Source: Nilaparvata lugens
Taxonomy: Eukaryota; Arthropoda; Insecta; Hemiptera; Delphacidae
DNA length: 64,000 nt
Direction of reading: 5' to 3'
NCBI RefSeq assembly: GCF_014356525.2
Contig: NC_052511.1
Span: forward strand, 50,979,607-51,043,606
Below, in pieces: positions 45,817-57,604 of this stretch. Position 1 is the first letter of the stretch, and every line of letters starts with the position of its first letter. The position numbers were made by a program, and so were the translations under genes. The notes beneath the pieces were generated by a model, which searched no databases, was not told where the DNA came from, and was given only the letters and a program-made list of their open reading frames with translations.

Positions 45817-46159
45817 TATGTGAGAGAAAGATTTTTGCATTCCACTGGGAATCAATGTCAATCCACTGTGATTAGATAGAACCTTTCTGTATAAATTATA
45901 AATATATTATAATTTCCTCTTTCGTAATAAATTTTCTATGCTTTTGTACTCCAGAGCGAAGCTCGGTCCCTCGATATTACAGATAATATGATGATACGAA
46001 TGATTCTGATTCAACTAATGCTCACAGTTCAAAGTAATCCAATAATAGTCATGAAAGCCTCTATAGTATCAGTAGTTAGTACAATAGATGGTCGTGGAAC
46101 AATGGTTAAAGTTGTGGGGTTTCCTAGGATTGTAGCAGAATCTAGTTAAAATAGAATTG
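45817..46159. other. No gene; decayed family G piece
   Basis: TGATTCAACTAATGCTCACAG near 46006-46027 resembles a family G end. Nothing else recognised. Confidence 0.4.
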
Positions 46160-46850
46160 ATATAGTGAGGTCCACGTTGTCATGATGATATTTGATTTAC
46201 ATTGGTGTTGCCATCCTCGTCTATCATACGACAAAGCAGATGACACTATCCTTTTCTAGCTCATAAACGTTGCCGGATCGTCTTTAAACAATGAAGGAAT
46301 ATAATTAATCAACAGAATATCTAATCGTAATTATGAAAATGTATTATTTAATCATTGAAGATTATATTTTCATGACGAATAAAATATAATTGATTATTTT
46401 TAACAAGAATTAACAGTTGATATGATATCAGCTATCCTCTATTCATTTATTCATTTCCTTGGCAATTACAGATCATAATATTATGATAAATATAATATGA
46501 TTGGGAGAAGACAACAGGCATAGCCCAAAACTGTCTTCTCCCAAATTTTTACAAAAAATAAAAGTTTTAAAAAAGAATAAGGTTAAGATTTCACTTTCAC
46601 TTCAAAAAGTCCAATTTCCACTTGAAAACTAATAACTAAACTAAAATTTTGAATTTCGATATTTAAAAACTGATTAAAAACAAAAATATTTCACTCAAAT
46701 CTCTACAAATTGGAAATTTTTGAGTAATTTAGCAAAATTTTGAGCCAGAAAAAAAAACACAACTTTACTATTAGCATGAATGCAATGGCAAGGCGGAGAA
46801 TCGACAACACTCTTCTCCTATCTTTCTCCACTGCCATTATAATTATAGCT
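46160..46850. mobile_element. Family F MITE, enlarged copy
   Basis: Left end TATAGTGAGGTCCACGTTG, right end CTTTCTCCACTGCCATTATA. The middle is longer than the 358-bp copy and includes a hairpin GGGAGAAGACA...TGTCTTCTCCC at 46503-46541 that looks foreign. Confidence 0.62.
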
Positions 46851-47330
46851 TTGTGACAACTTCTAGCTGAACTCGATTCAATGAAACTCAGATTAAAGAA
46901 AATTGTTAGATGATCTTGTTCCTCAAATGGTTACAATACAATTTTTTTCTTCAAAAAGACGAGTCTGTATATAAATATGGGATTGATAATAAAATTATTG
47001 CTGGATGAATTCTGAATAAAAAAAATGAAGTTTGTTAGTTTGATAGAGGTTTGATGACAGTTCTATTCTGTTTCATAGTCAAAATATGAATACAATTCAC
47101 ATCAAATTCAATACAAACAGCTATCAGGAATAAGAGTCGATTTGCTTTTTACATTGCATTATTCCATTTCAAAGGGTCTCCTACAAACATTTATTCTGGC
47201 TTTTTGGTAATCCTGAAGTTTATATAATTATTCTCCCCTTCCCTGAAAACATGGACAGAGATCTCGAAATCTCACTATGATACAGAATTATTTATCATGT
47301 GATACAGAACGTTCCACTCCGTTATATATT
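46851..47330. other. No gene seen
   Basis: AT-rich, no repeat or domain recognised. Confidence 0.4.
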
Positions 47331-47640
47331 GTTTGTAGTATCGGACCAATAGGAGAGCTCGAATATATTTCGCGATGACGCGATAGCTTCAGCCAATGAG
47401 AGAGCATTGTGGGCGTGAACTTGTAATAGTCTTTGAAGTGTACCCGCTTGTGATTGGTCGAAGCTTTTTGACAAAGTGAACACCTCAGCTGAAGTTTAAA
47501 TCGAAATACTCAAATATGAATGAGAGGAACGTTCCTTGAATAGACAACTTCTTTTTTGTTGATCAGCTATATTGTTCTTCTGAAGATTTGATTGAATTAC
47601 CAACTATTACGAATTATCTTCTAGTGTTGAAGACGTCAAT
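47331..47640 (+). promoter_or_regulatory. CCAAT-containing duplicated segment, copy 1
   Basis: Shares order and many words with 62690-62945: AGCCAATGAGAGAGC, TTGTGGGCGTG, AACTTGTAATAG, GAAGCTTTTTGAC, CCTCAGCTGA, TTCCTTGAA, TGTTCTTCT. It holds three CCAAT boxes (GGACCAATAGG, CAGCCAATGAG, GTGATTGGTCG) and a palindrome GGAACGTTCC that resembles a heat-shock element. Promoter role is inferred only; no downstream gene is visible. Confidence 0.4.
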
Positions 47641-47980
47641 AAAATTGAAGGTTCTCTGATTCGTATCATCATTGTTCTTAAATAATCCCGAGAATTATGA
47701 ACATGAGGTAACTTATCAATAAAATTAATTTACAATCAGATACTCGAAATGAGATTCAGAATAATATATTGATGAATTTTGATAATTCATACGCATCTCG
47801 TGATCCTATTCGATTGTATCTATATCATGTAATGAACGTGAAAAAAGATTAGTCGAGTTTTGCTTGGGTTTTAGAAAAGGAATAAAGTATATTGCTCAAG
47901 TTTTATCCCATTAATATTTGACTCCATCAAGAGTATTTTATTTCAACCAATACGTTAACACTCCACATCCAAACACAGTC
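47641..47980. other. No gene seen
   Basis: AT-rich and unassigned. Confidence 0.4.
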
Positions 47981-48140
47981 TAAGATCCGGTTGCACAGAA
48001 GTCTGTTAACATTAATCCCGATTAAATGTCACGAGATCCAATCAGCATTGTATTCTTACAAAAAAAAACATTCTATGATTGGTTCTCATGGAATTTAATC
48101 ATGATTTAGATTTAACAGGATTTGATGCAACAAGACCTAT
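47981..48140. mobile_element. Short hairpin MITE (GGTTGCACA type), copy 3
   Basis: AGATCCGGTTGCACAGAAGT left and GGATTTGATGCAACAAGACC right, with GTTAACATTAATCCCGATTA pairing to the right-hand TTAATCATGATTT part. More diverged than copy 1. Confidence 0.6.
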
Positions 48141-48249
48141 GTTGATATCAATTTTTATCCGTTTTAGTTATCTGTATCATAATGATTACTCACCGAATTA
48201 TGAATCTCCCAACAATTTCCAGGAAGAACCACTTTCCTGCCGAGAAGAG

Positions 48250-48460
48250 TGAACTGGAAACAAACAAGAAAAACAAATAACAAAATGAACAAACAAATAA
48301 TCGAATGATATTATTGTTGCTCAAAACCAATCGACACACAAATAACAAAATGAACAAAGAAATAATCGTATGATATGATTGTTGCTCAAAACCAATTGAC
48401 AAACAAATAACAAAATAAAATAACAAATAATCAAATGATATGATTGCTGCTAGACACACA
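48250..48460. repeat. Three tandem units of about 65 bp
   Basis: ACAAATAACAAAATGAACAA, AATAATCGTATGATATGATT and GTTGCTCAAAACCAATTGAC recur three times, the last unit shortened. The 97-codon minus-strand frame is this array. Confidence 0.8.
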
Positions 48461-48508
48461 AATGTTAACGCAGACATGTTCATTATATTGGCAATTTCAT
48501 GTCAACTC

Positions 48509-48606
48509 GTAGTGAGATTCATCTCAATCTGTCAGCATTGGTACAATGTGAAGCATTGATGTTATCTTATAAGGAATGCTGACAGTGAAAAGTGTATCTC
48601 GCTATA
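48509..48606. repeat. Family G mini-hairpin element
   Basis: GTAGTGAGATTCATCTCAAT and GTGTATCTCGCTATA ends; CTGTCAGCATT / GGAATGCTGACAG within. One of the clearest copies. Confidence 0.7.
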
Positions 48607-49139
48607 ACCACAACAAACAGTGTGGACCCCATATAGGATCAAAGTGCTGATGTGTTTTTTCAAGGGTTTTGATACTGAAATTTAACCTTTCAATACCGTT
48701 CTTTGTTGTTAAATAACCTCTCCCTTATTCTGATACTTATCCTCTTCTATCATCAGATTTTCTTCAAAACCTATTGTAATTTAATGATTATTTTGATTTG
48801 TGAAAATATTTCTTGTATTTGGCAATGAATTCATTATTCATAAACTCATTCATTATTCTCCTGATGAATCTTCATATGATTGGGCCTAATAATATTGTTC
48901 TTTCTGGAATTTGTTAAATAATTAGCTATAATGCAATTGTTATTGTAAATTAGTGTATAGGTCAGAATGTATTGCAACTTCATTCATCCGTTTATACATT
49001 AATTGTATAAAACACTCAATCATAATACAATTATGACATTGGAGGAAAAACTAGGCTGAGCCTGTACTTTTCTCTCACAAAATTTTGATAAAATATTAAT
49101 GTTTTCCAAAAGTTACATGAATCATCATGGAAAGTTACA
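48607..49139. other. No gene; decayed retroposon 3' end
   Basis: Between 48925 and 49025, TTGTAAATTAGTGTATAGG and ATAAAACACTCAATCATAA resemble the family C 3' region. Confidence 0.45.
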
Positions 49140-49169
49140 TTGATCTCATCTAATCTCAGGTTTCCACTT

Positions 49170-49850
49170 CACATACTCTTCTGTCCACATTCTCTCTCTC
49201 ACTCTCTCCCTCTTTCTCTCTCTCTCTCTCCTATCATCAGACCATATTTTCTCTCTCTCTCTGTCTCATTCTATACAAACTCGTTTTCTGTCGGAATCGA
49301 TATATTCAATCGCTGTCAGAAACACCAGGCCATGTCATAGAAGAGAGAGTGAAAGAGAGCTACAGAGTGACATATAAAAATGGGAGGTGAGTGAGAGAGA
49401 AAACGAAGCTGTGGCAGAGAAAGAGAGAACTAGTTTGAGAGAGTGATGGGAAGATAGAGAAGAGACTGATAATATGAGTTGGAAACAAGCAAAGAGGGAG
49501 AGAAAAAGAGAGAAGGTGAGAAAGAGAGAGTACTAGTTTGGGAGAGTGAGACAAGGTTAAAAAAAGGACTGATGATATAAGTGGGGAACAAAAACAGAAA
49601 GAGAGAGAAAGTTTAAAAGAATGAGAGAGTGAGAAGAGGGAAGAGACTGGTAGAAGGGGTGAAAAGAGGAATGTGAGAGGATGAGAGAGACAGAAAAACG
49701 TAACAATATATGAGTTTGAGAGAGAGAGAAAAATGAAACAGATAGCAGAAGTTGAAGAGAGACAGAGCAAATAGGAGAGGAAATGATAGTCTAAAAGAGA
49801 TTTAGAGAGAGATAGTGGGAGAAAGAGGATGACAAACAGAAATATATAAA
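49170..49850. repeat. CT tract followed by a long GA-rich tract
   Basis: CT runs at 49190-49265 and about 500 bp of purine-rich DNA from 49340. Inside the latter, ACTAGTTTGAGAGAGTGA and its following 60 bp recur about 102 bp later. Frames through it are artefacts. Confidence 0.8.
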
Positions 49851-50749
49851 TGGCACTGAAATAACGACAGAAAATCAGTCACATGATATTGGCATTTGTG
49901 ACAGCCCCCGGAGCAGTGGGGGGGAAAAGCAGGAATGCATACCATTCATGTGTGGTAGAGGGTTCTGGGGGGCGATGAGGGGATGATAATCTATGGTAAG
50001 AGGAAGAGGTCAATATGTGAAACGGAGGGACAATTTGATTATAGAATTGACAGAGAGAGAGCCAGTGAGAAGAATCCACTGAGAGATATTTCGGCCTACT
50101 CTCCATTCTATAAGTCAATATTCAGTTCATCAATGTTATACTCCATAGCAATCTTGATATTATAATGATTGGATATTCATTCATCTACCACAAAAAGTGG
50201 ATGATTTCGATATGTAGTCTATTGATGTTGCAGAAGTATCGATATAATAATAACAATTGGACTCATCTATCTACCATCAATTTATCCGTGTTTTCGATGG
50301 ATCCGTTCTTCTTCCCTGTATCCAAGTGTTCTAACGTTGAAAAGGGAAAGATTTATAATAAATGTTCCTTCAGAAAAATGAGTCAGTGTGATCTACGTTA
50401 TATCAACGCTGTGGAAATAATTAAGAACTGAAAATTGTGTGAAGTGAACAACTACAAGACTTAACCTATTTCTAACTATGTGTAACCTTATCTAAATTTG
50501 GGAGAGGAACAGCACAAGGTCACCTTATTTTTTCTCCCCATCATGTTGGTGATGTACTTATTGTATCAATCAATAAATAATGGGCCATATGAATAAAGTT
50601 GAGCATTTATTTATTACATAACCTCTAGACGGTGTATTCCAAATTAAGGTTTAAAGCAGTTTTGGGCGAATGCCTGTTGTTTCTACCTGCATTGTATCTA
50701 TTGTCTATGAATAAATGGATGAATGAATGAATTTGCTTATACTTCTGAA
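49851..50749. other. No gene confirmed; two retroposon ends
   Basis: Plus-strand frame 50165-50431 (88 codons) shows no domain. TATTGTATCAATCAATAAATA near 50560 and GAATAAATGGATGAATGAATG near 50710 look like retroposon 3' tails with tetranucleotide repeats. Confidence 0.4.
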
Positions 50750-51460
50750 ATATGGAGCATTTGCTTCATTTTCTATGAATAAACGTGAGCAAAACCTTTT
50801 GCTCATGCTCATCAAAAAAATAGTTTGAGCATTTGCTCAACTTTTGAAGCAAATGCTTCAAAGAAGGTGAGTCTAGTCTAGAGCAGCTTATCACCTTTTG
50901 CTCATAGTAAAATGGCTCAACTAATTCGTATGAGGAAGAGGAAAATATACCAGATACGATCACAACCAATAGTTGAGAACTATGAAACTCTTTCTAGATT
51001 CAACCATGATACATATCACCATTATCCCTACAAAATAATAAATACAAAAGATAGCTAGCTACCTGTTATAAAGATAGCCATCACAAAATAGGAAATAGGT
51101 ATTTGAGAAGATGAAAGTGTAGACGATTATAAGAAGGCTATTGATATTATAAGAATATGCTGAAGATTATTATAGAGATGACATTTTTTCACGCTATTAT
51201 TTCAAAATTCTAAACTCAACTAACCTAAAACACTATTCATAGATAATAGAAAACAGAGCAGACGACGCAAATACAAGCGGTGCACCGTATTGGCATATTT
51301 AGCGCTTCCGTGAGCTATAGAAACAAACTAAGGCTACAAAAGCGAATCAGCAGATGAAAATCTCTAAAATACGTGAGCATTTGCTCCAGAGTTCAGGAGC
51401 ATAAGGTAAGAGTAAAAGGTGAAGCTTATTCATATAAAAATGAGCAAATGCTTTTTCCTC
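50750..51460. repeat. Inverted-repeat element rich in GAGCAAATGCTC
   Basis: The palindromic word GAGCATTTGCTC and variants (GAGCAAAAGG, AGCATAAGG) occur many times at the two edges (50760-50930 and 51370-51450). TTCATATAAAAATGAGC on the right mirrors the left edge. A related piece is at 52230-52320. Probably a MITE; limits approximate. Confidence 0.45.
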
Positions 51461-52097
51461 CACCTACAGTCAAGAGTACTTACTTTACTCCCTGAAACAT
51501 GATACTAAAGTGTCACTTTTTCGTTCTCGGTACTAAAAAACAGAAAAACTCCCTAGGGAGTAAAAGTGACTCCATTTAAATAACATGGGAAGCATCTCTA
51601 TTCTAAAAACGTACATTTGGAATAGGTCAGAAGGTCTAAGCTCAGATGAGAAAGCATATAGAGTAGTCATTAAACCAACTAGATTCAATACCTCAACCAG
51701 ACATTTGATCGATATATAAAATTTATGTTTGTATGCTGACATTATTATTACAAACTTCATATCACTATACTAGAAAAAAATTATTTTTTTCTTTTAATCC
51801 ATGTTATTCAAAATACCAGCCAACGAATATTACTTATTAACTAATCAAATTTGAAACGAGAACTTCATCATAGCTGTAGTTGTGGCTGTCATTGTTGTTA
51901 CAACTTTAGCCGACAGATAGTGCTGTCGGAGGAGAACTGTGATTACAAGCCAGCTGTTTCTGTTTACTTTTTAGATTATGTTGTAACACATTGCTTGGTC
52001 ACATACGTTTTTAAAAATTATTTTATTTGCATTTTTATAAAAATTTTATTTGCATTTTTATTTGCAGTTTTTATAAAAATGTAGGTGGAGGAAAAAT
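51461..52097. other. No gene confirmed
   Basis: A Cys/His-rich 77-codon frame at 51851 shows no recognised motif spacing. TTATTTGCATTTTTATAAAA is repeated near 52020-52075. Confidence 0.4.
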
Positions 52098-52220
52098 GTT
52101 GTGTATATCACGAGTGAAAAATGTTTTTTCTCCCTCAGAAAAATTGTTGTCCTCGGCTTCGCCTCGGGCTTCAAACTTTTCCCTCAGGGAGAAAAAACAG
52201 CACTTTTCACTTTAGATATA
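52098..52220. mobile_element. Hairpin element of about 120 bp
   Basis: GTATATCACGAGTGAAAAAT and TTTTTTCTCCCTCAG at the left pair with CTCAGGGAGAAAAAACA and CACTTTTCACTTTAGATATAC at the right. The loop contains CCTCGGCTTCGCCTCGGG. Confidence 0.65.
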
Positions 52221-53241
52221 CAAATAACTATTGCTTCTACCTTTTGCTCATGAGCAAAACCTTATGCTCCATGCTCTTGCCTTGAGCATTTACTCTGGTT
52301 TTATTCATATATTTAAATCATCTCAAAACTATTTGTAACCTAAATACCAACCTAGAGAAAGAAAGAATGTATACTTTTCACATAGGCTGGAAAAGGAAAA
52401 CCTTGAATAAGATAAACTAGTGTTCTAACGCTAAAAAAGGAAAGTAGTTTCGGGGAATGAGTCAGTGTGATATTTCTATAGTATCTGCAACCTGGATACC
52501 CTAGAGAACAGAGAAAAATATACACTCTTCACACAGGTTGGAAAAATACACCAAATGATGTTTTTGTAGGATTATGAACGAATTCCTCACACCACACGAC
52601 AACGAATATTATTCCAAAAGAAACAGTTCGCTTTCAGCGTTCATTCTTCAACTGATTGCTGAGTGGTAAAGTGAGCAACATAGAGAAAGAGAGTGTGAGA
52701 AAGGAAGAGGGAGAGAGAGAAAGAGTGAGTGAAAGAGAGGGTGTGTGAGAGAGAAACAGTGAATCAGCAGTCAGCGCTCAAAAGCACTCGTAACGAACTC
52801 CTAATCAGCTGTTCAAACATCCAACGGTTGCTGGGCACAAATTCAAATTTTCCGCCCTTTCCCCGAGCGCGGGAAATTCAAAAGACATGCCAACTCTTTC
52901 AGGCATCATTGCTGTAATGCCTATCAGCTACCGCTCTTTTCTGTAAAGTCTGTAAAGTATGTAAATCTCACCCAAAGCCAGCTCTCTACACAAAAGTGGT
53001 GTCAGTCTTTTGAAAAGGTGGTCTACTTTGGAATTATTTTGTTTCCTAACGAGTTCCTCATCGTCATTGATGGGTAGGAAGTTGGGTTGGAATGGATTTG
53101 AAACGGTTGTAGTAGTGAAATGAATTGGAAGGCCATTTTTGTTCATTATGACGTCACCTCGCCCAGATGGGACACTGCCATACAAGGTGTGGCTGAACTG
53201 GTTAAACAGTTTGCCTCGATCAGTTTGGATTAGCTGTGATA
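52221..53241. other. No gene confirmed
   Basis: GA-rich microsatellite-like sequence at 52680-52760. The 116-codon minus-strand frame 52928-53278 shows no domain and overlaps the hairpin element. Confidence 0.4.
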
Positions 53242-53408
53242 AGGTGCGTACAGATTTACGCGCCGCGAACATGAGCAATTCACTTTTAATCAGCTGACTA
53301 TATCTGTATTTTTACAGAAACGGTGAGAAACAGATATGTATAAAGCTTGGCATCAGCTGATTAAAAGTGAATTGCTCATGTTTGCGGCGCGTAAATCTGT
53401 ACGCACCT
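53242..53408. mobile_element. Family H foldback MITE, copy 1
   Basis: Nearly perfect arms: AGGTGCGTACAGATTTACGC...CACTTTTAATCAGCTGA against their complement, about 60 bp each. A direct ATA flanks both sides (53239-53241, 53409-53411). Copy 2 is at 59516-59680. Confidence 0.82.
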
Positions 53409-53503
53409 ATAGAGTTACAATTTAGCCAGTAGTCAATTTTTGTTCATAATTAAGCCTCATTTCAGCAGTGAACACTATTGGAGCCTCCATCATTATTGAA
53501 GCA

Positions 53504-53608
53504 CTGTGATACATAATCTGTGATAATCTGTGATAATCTGTGATAATCTGTGATATTCTTTGATAATGTGTGATTATCACATGTGATAATCTGTGATAAT
53601 CAAGGTAA
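53504..53608. repeat. 11-bp tandem repeat
   Basis: TGATAATCTGT repeated about nine times with substitutions in the middle units. Confidence 0.85.
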
Positions 53609-54036
53609 ATGGAGTTTGGTTTCAGATGCTTCGTTTTTTAGATCAAATATCTATAATATATCAGAGGATAAAATAAGTTTAGAAAGAGATCTAGCCACCT
53701 TGCACGTCATTCTCCGAAATAAACAGCACGACTTCGAGCCCATAACTTAATTGACCGTTTTTAGCTATTGGAGACATAAATAAGCTCTTTTTGACGACTC
53801 TGCAACGAAATCATGTGTCTAATTGGGCGTTTTTAGTTTTATGGGAGCTTTAGTTTACATTGACATCTGTGCAACGAAAAGTGGAGTTATGGCTTCATAA
53901 ATAAGTTAAATGCCTGATTTTGAATTTATGTGACGACTCTGCAACCGGGAAAAAATATGATGAAATACAGATAAATAAGGTGAAGACAGAAATGATGGTC
54001 TGCTCAGAAGCCCCAGAAAATGTATCCATCTAAATG
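53609..54036. other. No gene seen
   Basis: Related phrases GACGACTCTGCAACGAAATC and GACGACTCTGCAACCGGG lie near 53797 and 53931, an old local duplication. No gene. Confidence 0.4.
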
Positions 54037-54037
54037 T

Positions 54038-54105
<68 letters not shown>

Positions 54106-55277
54106 TATATAAGCGAAATGGCACTCACTCACTGACTGACTGATTGACTGTCTCACTCACTCACTCGCAGAACTAAAAATCTACCGGACCAAAAACGTTC
54201 AAATTTGGTAGGTATGTTCAGTTGGCCCTTTAGAGGCGCACTAAGAAATCTTTTGGCGATATTTTAACTCTAGGGTGGCTTTTAAGGGTTTAAAGTTCGT
54301 CTTTTAGCATTTATATTCTTCTTATTCCAATATCTTGAAATTATAATTGAAATGTCCATACCATATGTTAATATAGAAGTATAATCTAGGGAGAGTACCT
54401 CTTCGAAACAGTTGTTAACTGGTAACTAAATTAAAAATGTTGTCAGGTTGGCATCAAGTTGAGTTGACTTTGTTAGGTTGGCACCAAGTTGAAGATTGAA
54501 ATGCATTTATCCAGGACCTCCTAAATACCAATTTATCCAGTACCTCCTAAATACCTATTCAGGAGGTCCTGATTTATCGCAGAAAAATTGATTGGGTACT
54601 GCTACTTCAATCAGAGCTATTCCTGGGAATATTATATTACTAGCTGTCAGGCTCGCTTCGCTCGCCATATCCGTTTAGCCAGACGTTTAGTCTGGACCCC
54701 CGACTGGATCGTCCTAACATATGATAAAAATATGACATAACATTTCAAATTTGGTAGGTGTGTTCAGTTGGCCCTTTAGAGGCGCAATAGGAACGGATTT
54801 GGAAAAAATTCCGAAGATACGCCCAAAATCTGCGTTTTCTCAGCTTTATCAAGAACAAATAAACAGAAAATGTTCAAATTTACTACAGAAGCACAGCTGG
54901 GGAGCAAGAATGTTGTGTTAGAAGGAATTCGAAATAACGCCAAAGATACGCCCAAAATTAGCGTTTTCTCAGCTTTTCTGCGTTACCTCACCTTTTTCAA
55001 TAAATTGATGGAAATATATTAAAAAAAATTCAGTACACAGGTTTAGCTGAAGTGGAAGAATTTCGTTCGCCAAAGATACGCCGATGTAGTAACAGGTGTT
55101 TTTCGAGATCAAATTGACATAATACGTTCAGATTCGGTACAGAGGTTCCGCTGAGGTCTACATGCAGGCGAGCGAGGCGAGCCCGCTTATCTCATTTTTG
55201 GACGATCCAGTCAGGGGTCCAGGCTCGGAGCCCCCTGGCTAGACGGATATGGCGAGCGAAGCGAGCCTGACGGCTAG
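54037..55277 (+). mobile_element. Helitron-like family A, copy 5, full length
   Basis: Plus-orientation copy. TCCATATATA with a long AT run, AAGCGAAATGGCACTCACTC, the GACTGACTG tract, GGTCCGG (as CCGGACC), then an internal inverted CTAG end near 54640. The 3' terminus is hairpin at 55251-55267, spacer TGACGG, CTAG at 55274-55277, then T. No coding. Its ends give the clearest Helitron layout in the window. Confidence 0.74.
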
Positions 55278-55641
55278 TTGAATCATATAATCACGCTCTG
55301 GAACCAGTTGAAATGTTCTAATATCTTTGAAGCATTATATCAGAAGATGGAAAAGATGAACTGGATATAGGAAGATATCATCTGCATTCAAATCCCCAAC
55401 TTTCATCATGGAGAATATGAAAGAAACAACTCCTAAACTATGTCACCTGAATTCATATCCCAACTTTCCTTCCGATTGAGACTCCATTAATTAATAAATC
55501 ACACCGGAAACACTAATTCTTCCAGACGAATTTCAGCGCACAATAATTAGCAACTCTCAAACAAAAGCAGTGTCAAGTTAATCGGGAAGTGTTGAGACAA
55601 TACAATAATTTGAATGCGTGAGAAAGGCAACACTGAACTCC
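55278..55641. other. No gene seen
   Basis: Unassigned AT-rich sequence. Confidence 0.4.
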
Positions 55642-55838
55642 CTACTAGATTCACTTTTAAATGTCAGCGTAGGTTGTATCGGGAGCAATTAACAAACCCA
55701 TAAGGAGTTCTGACAGTTGAGAGTGACTCTGAACTAGATTCACCCAACCGAAATTCACTTTCAGGTGTCAGAACTGGTTGCACGGGAAGCAATTATCATA
55801 TCCATAAGAAGTACTGACAGTTGAGAGTGAATTTCTCA
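55642..55838. repeat. Two family G elements in tandem
   Basis: CTAGATTCACTTTTAAATGT ... TCTGACAGTTGAGAGTGA and then CTAGATTCACCCAACCG ... ACTGACAGTTGAGAGTGA, about 96 bp apart, same orientation. Confidence 0.68.
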
Positions 55839-56140
55839 ACTACTTGGCGAGGCCAGAAGTTTGAACTAATTGAGAAACTTCGTCACTGCAAGGTGCAACA
55901 CAAAAACACGTCAACGCGGGACGAGTTTTTTGCTTCATTTGCATTCATTATCTGCCCGCTTTTCACACGACGTGCTAATGAGCAGAGACAACAAACTGTT
56001 TCTGTCCCAATTGTGATGAAAACTTTTTGAGATCGAGGGAAATAACTTGTTGAAATTCAGAGACATAATTTGTTAAGATTGACAGGAATAACTTGGTGAG
56101 AATGAGATAAATATGATGGTTTGAGCCACATTATTTTCAA
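55839..56140. other. No gene seen
   Basis: A 69-codon frame at 55821 has no motif. Confidence 0.4.
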
Positions 56141-56172
56141 CTAGCAGGTAACCCGTGCTTCGCAAGGGTCTA
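56141..56172 (-). mobile_element. Helitron-like 3' end (family I)
   Basis: Plus strand CTAGCAGGTAACCCGTGC, so on the minus strand the order is hairpin (ACCC...GGGT), spacer TACCTG, CTAG, T. Matches 764-792. Confidence 0.5.
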
Positions 56173-56250
56173 CCGAATACTCCTTGACAACAATTATTTT
56201 TTATCTATTTATTATGTTAGCAGAAACAATACAATGATCGGAAAAGAAAA

Positions 56251-57071
56251 AATCTGGTGTGGCGCACTCACACAACTTTCCTTGCCGTTATGAAAATTTA
56301 TCACCTGACGCTAGTGTTCCCGCGCATCTCAAGTCTACTATTCAAAGATTTGAGCCAGCTGGTGACAGGGCAATCCCGCTGGAGACACACGAGGTCTGCT
56401 ATCTCTTCATAGTGAATCATTTAATAGAATCAACAGTTGCCAACAGTTTGCAATTGAATAATCACATTTTCTCGAATTTCGAGCTCATATTTAATTCTAG
56501 GTGAACATGTTACTGGGCATTAATTGTAGAGATTCTCATGCTCAATCTTTTCCACTCGAAATTTTTCGTTTAAATTTTATCTTAAGCCTGATAATTGAGA
56601 ATCTAAAATCGAACTGTGCATAGATGAGGCGAGGCTTCTGAAATTTTTACAGATATGCGACTTATGACAGTTGATAGAGCTTATCGATGACTATTTTAGG
56701 TATAACTTTAATCAAAATCATTGGAGCCGATTTCGAGAAAATCACAAAAAACCCTGTTTTTGACAACATTTCTGTCATTTTAGCCGCCATCTTGAATAGC
56801 ATTTGATCGAAATTGTTCGTGTCAAATCCTTATATCGTAAGGACCTTAAGTTATAAATTTCAAGTCATTCCGTTAATTGGGGAGATGAGATATCGTGTAC
56901 ACAGACGCACATACACTCATACACACACACACACATACAGACCAATACCCAAAAAACCACTTTTCTGGACTCAGGGGACCTTGAAACGTATAGAAATTTA
57001 GAAATTGAGGTACCTTAATTTTTTTCGGAAAGCAATACTTTCCTTACCTATGGTGATAGGGCAAGGAAAGT
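56251..57071 (+). mobile_element. Family B repeat, copy 4, full length
   Basis: Ends AATCTGGTGTGGCGCACTC and GGGCAAGGAAAGT. The CA block is short here (56917-56936), showing that block length varies between copies while its place is fixed. Confidence 0.78.
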
Positions 57072-57604
57072 AAAAACAGGCTATTGACCAAAACTTCTTC
57101 AATTTCCTTATTCAGTTTCAAATTGTCCAAATATTAAACATAGGTTGTGTCCATTTTAATTTCTATCCCAAATCACAATCTGAAAATATAGATTAGAATG
57201 AAACAAAAAATTTCAATCTTGGATAGATTGATAATAAAACTTTCGTGAATACATCACAACTAATAACAATTTCGAATTTAATTGTGTTGCTGGAAAGCCG
57301 AAAACTCATTTGAACACTTAATAAGTTCAATAATATTTATTTAGAAGGGAAGTTTTTAGCTAATTTGAGCTTATTGAGTTGATTGATAGTTTATTTACAA
57401 ACAATACCTATTCTCATCAAGTACCTACTGTGATTATTTCTTGAGATATTGATCGAACTTGAGAAAAGTTGAGCTACTTAGTCTCACGGCATCAAGTTAT
57501 CGTTACTTGTTGGGGATCAATGTGAATAGGTTAGTGAGAAATAAGTTAAGATTGCCTACAGATGGAAAACACTGAGATATTGCGATTATTCGAATGCTAA
57601 TTAA
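57072..57604. other. No gene seen
   Basis: Unassigned AT-rich sequence. Confidence 0.4.

Noticed and set aside
48250..48460. CRISPR-like repeat array
   Set aside because: Three direct units without unique spacers in a eukaryotic genome; an ordinary tandem repeat.
51851..52084. Cys/His-rich small protein (zinc finger or toxin-like)
   Set aside because: The Cys/His spacing fits no family I know, there is no signal peptide pattern and the C-terminal half is low-complexity.
53504..53608. Telomere-like or regulatory tandem repeat
   Set aside because: Unit TGATAATCTGT is not the insect telomere TTAGG and has no known regulatory match.
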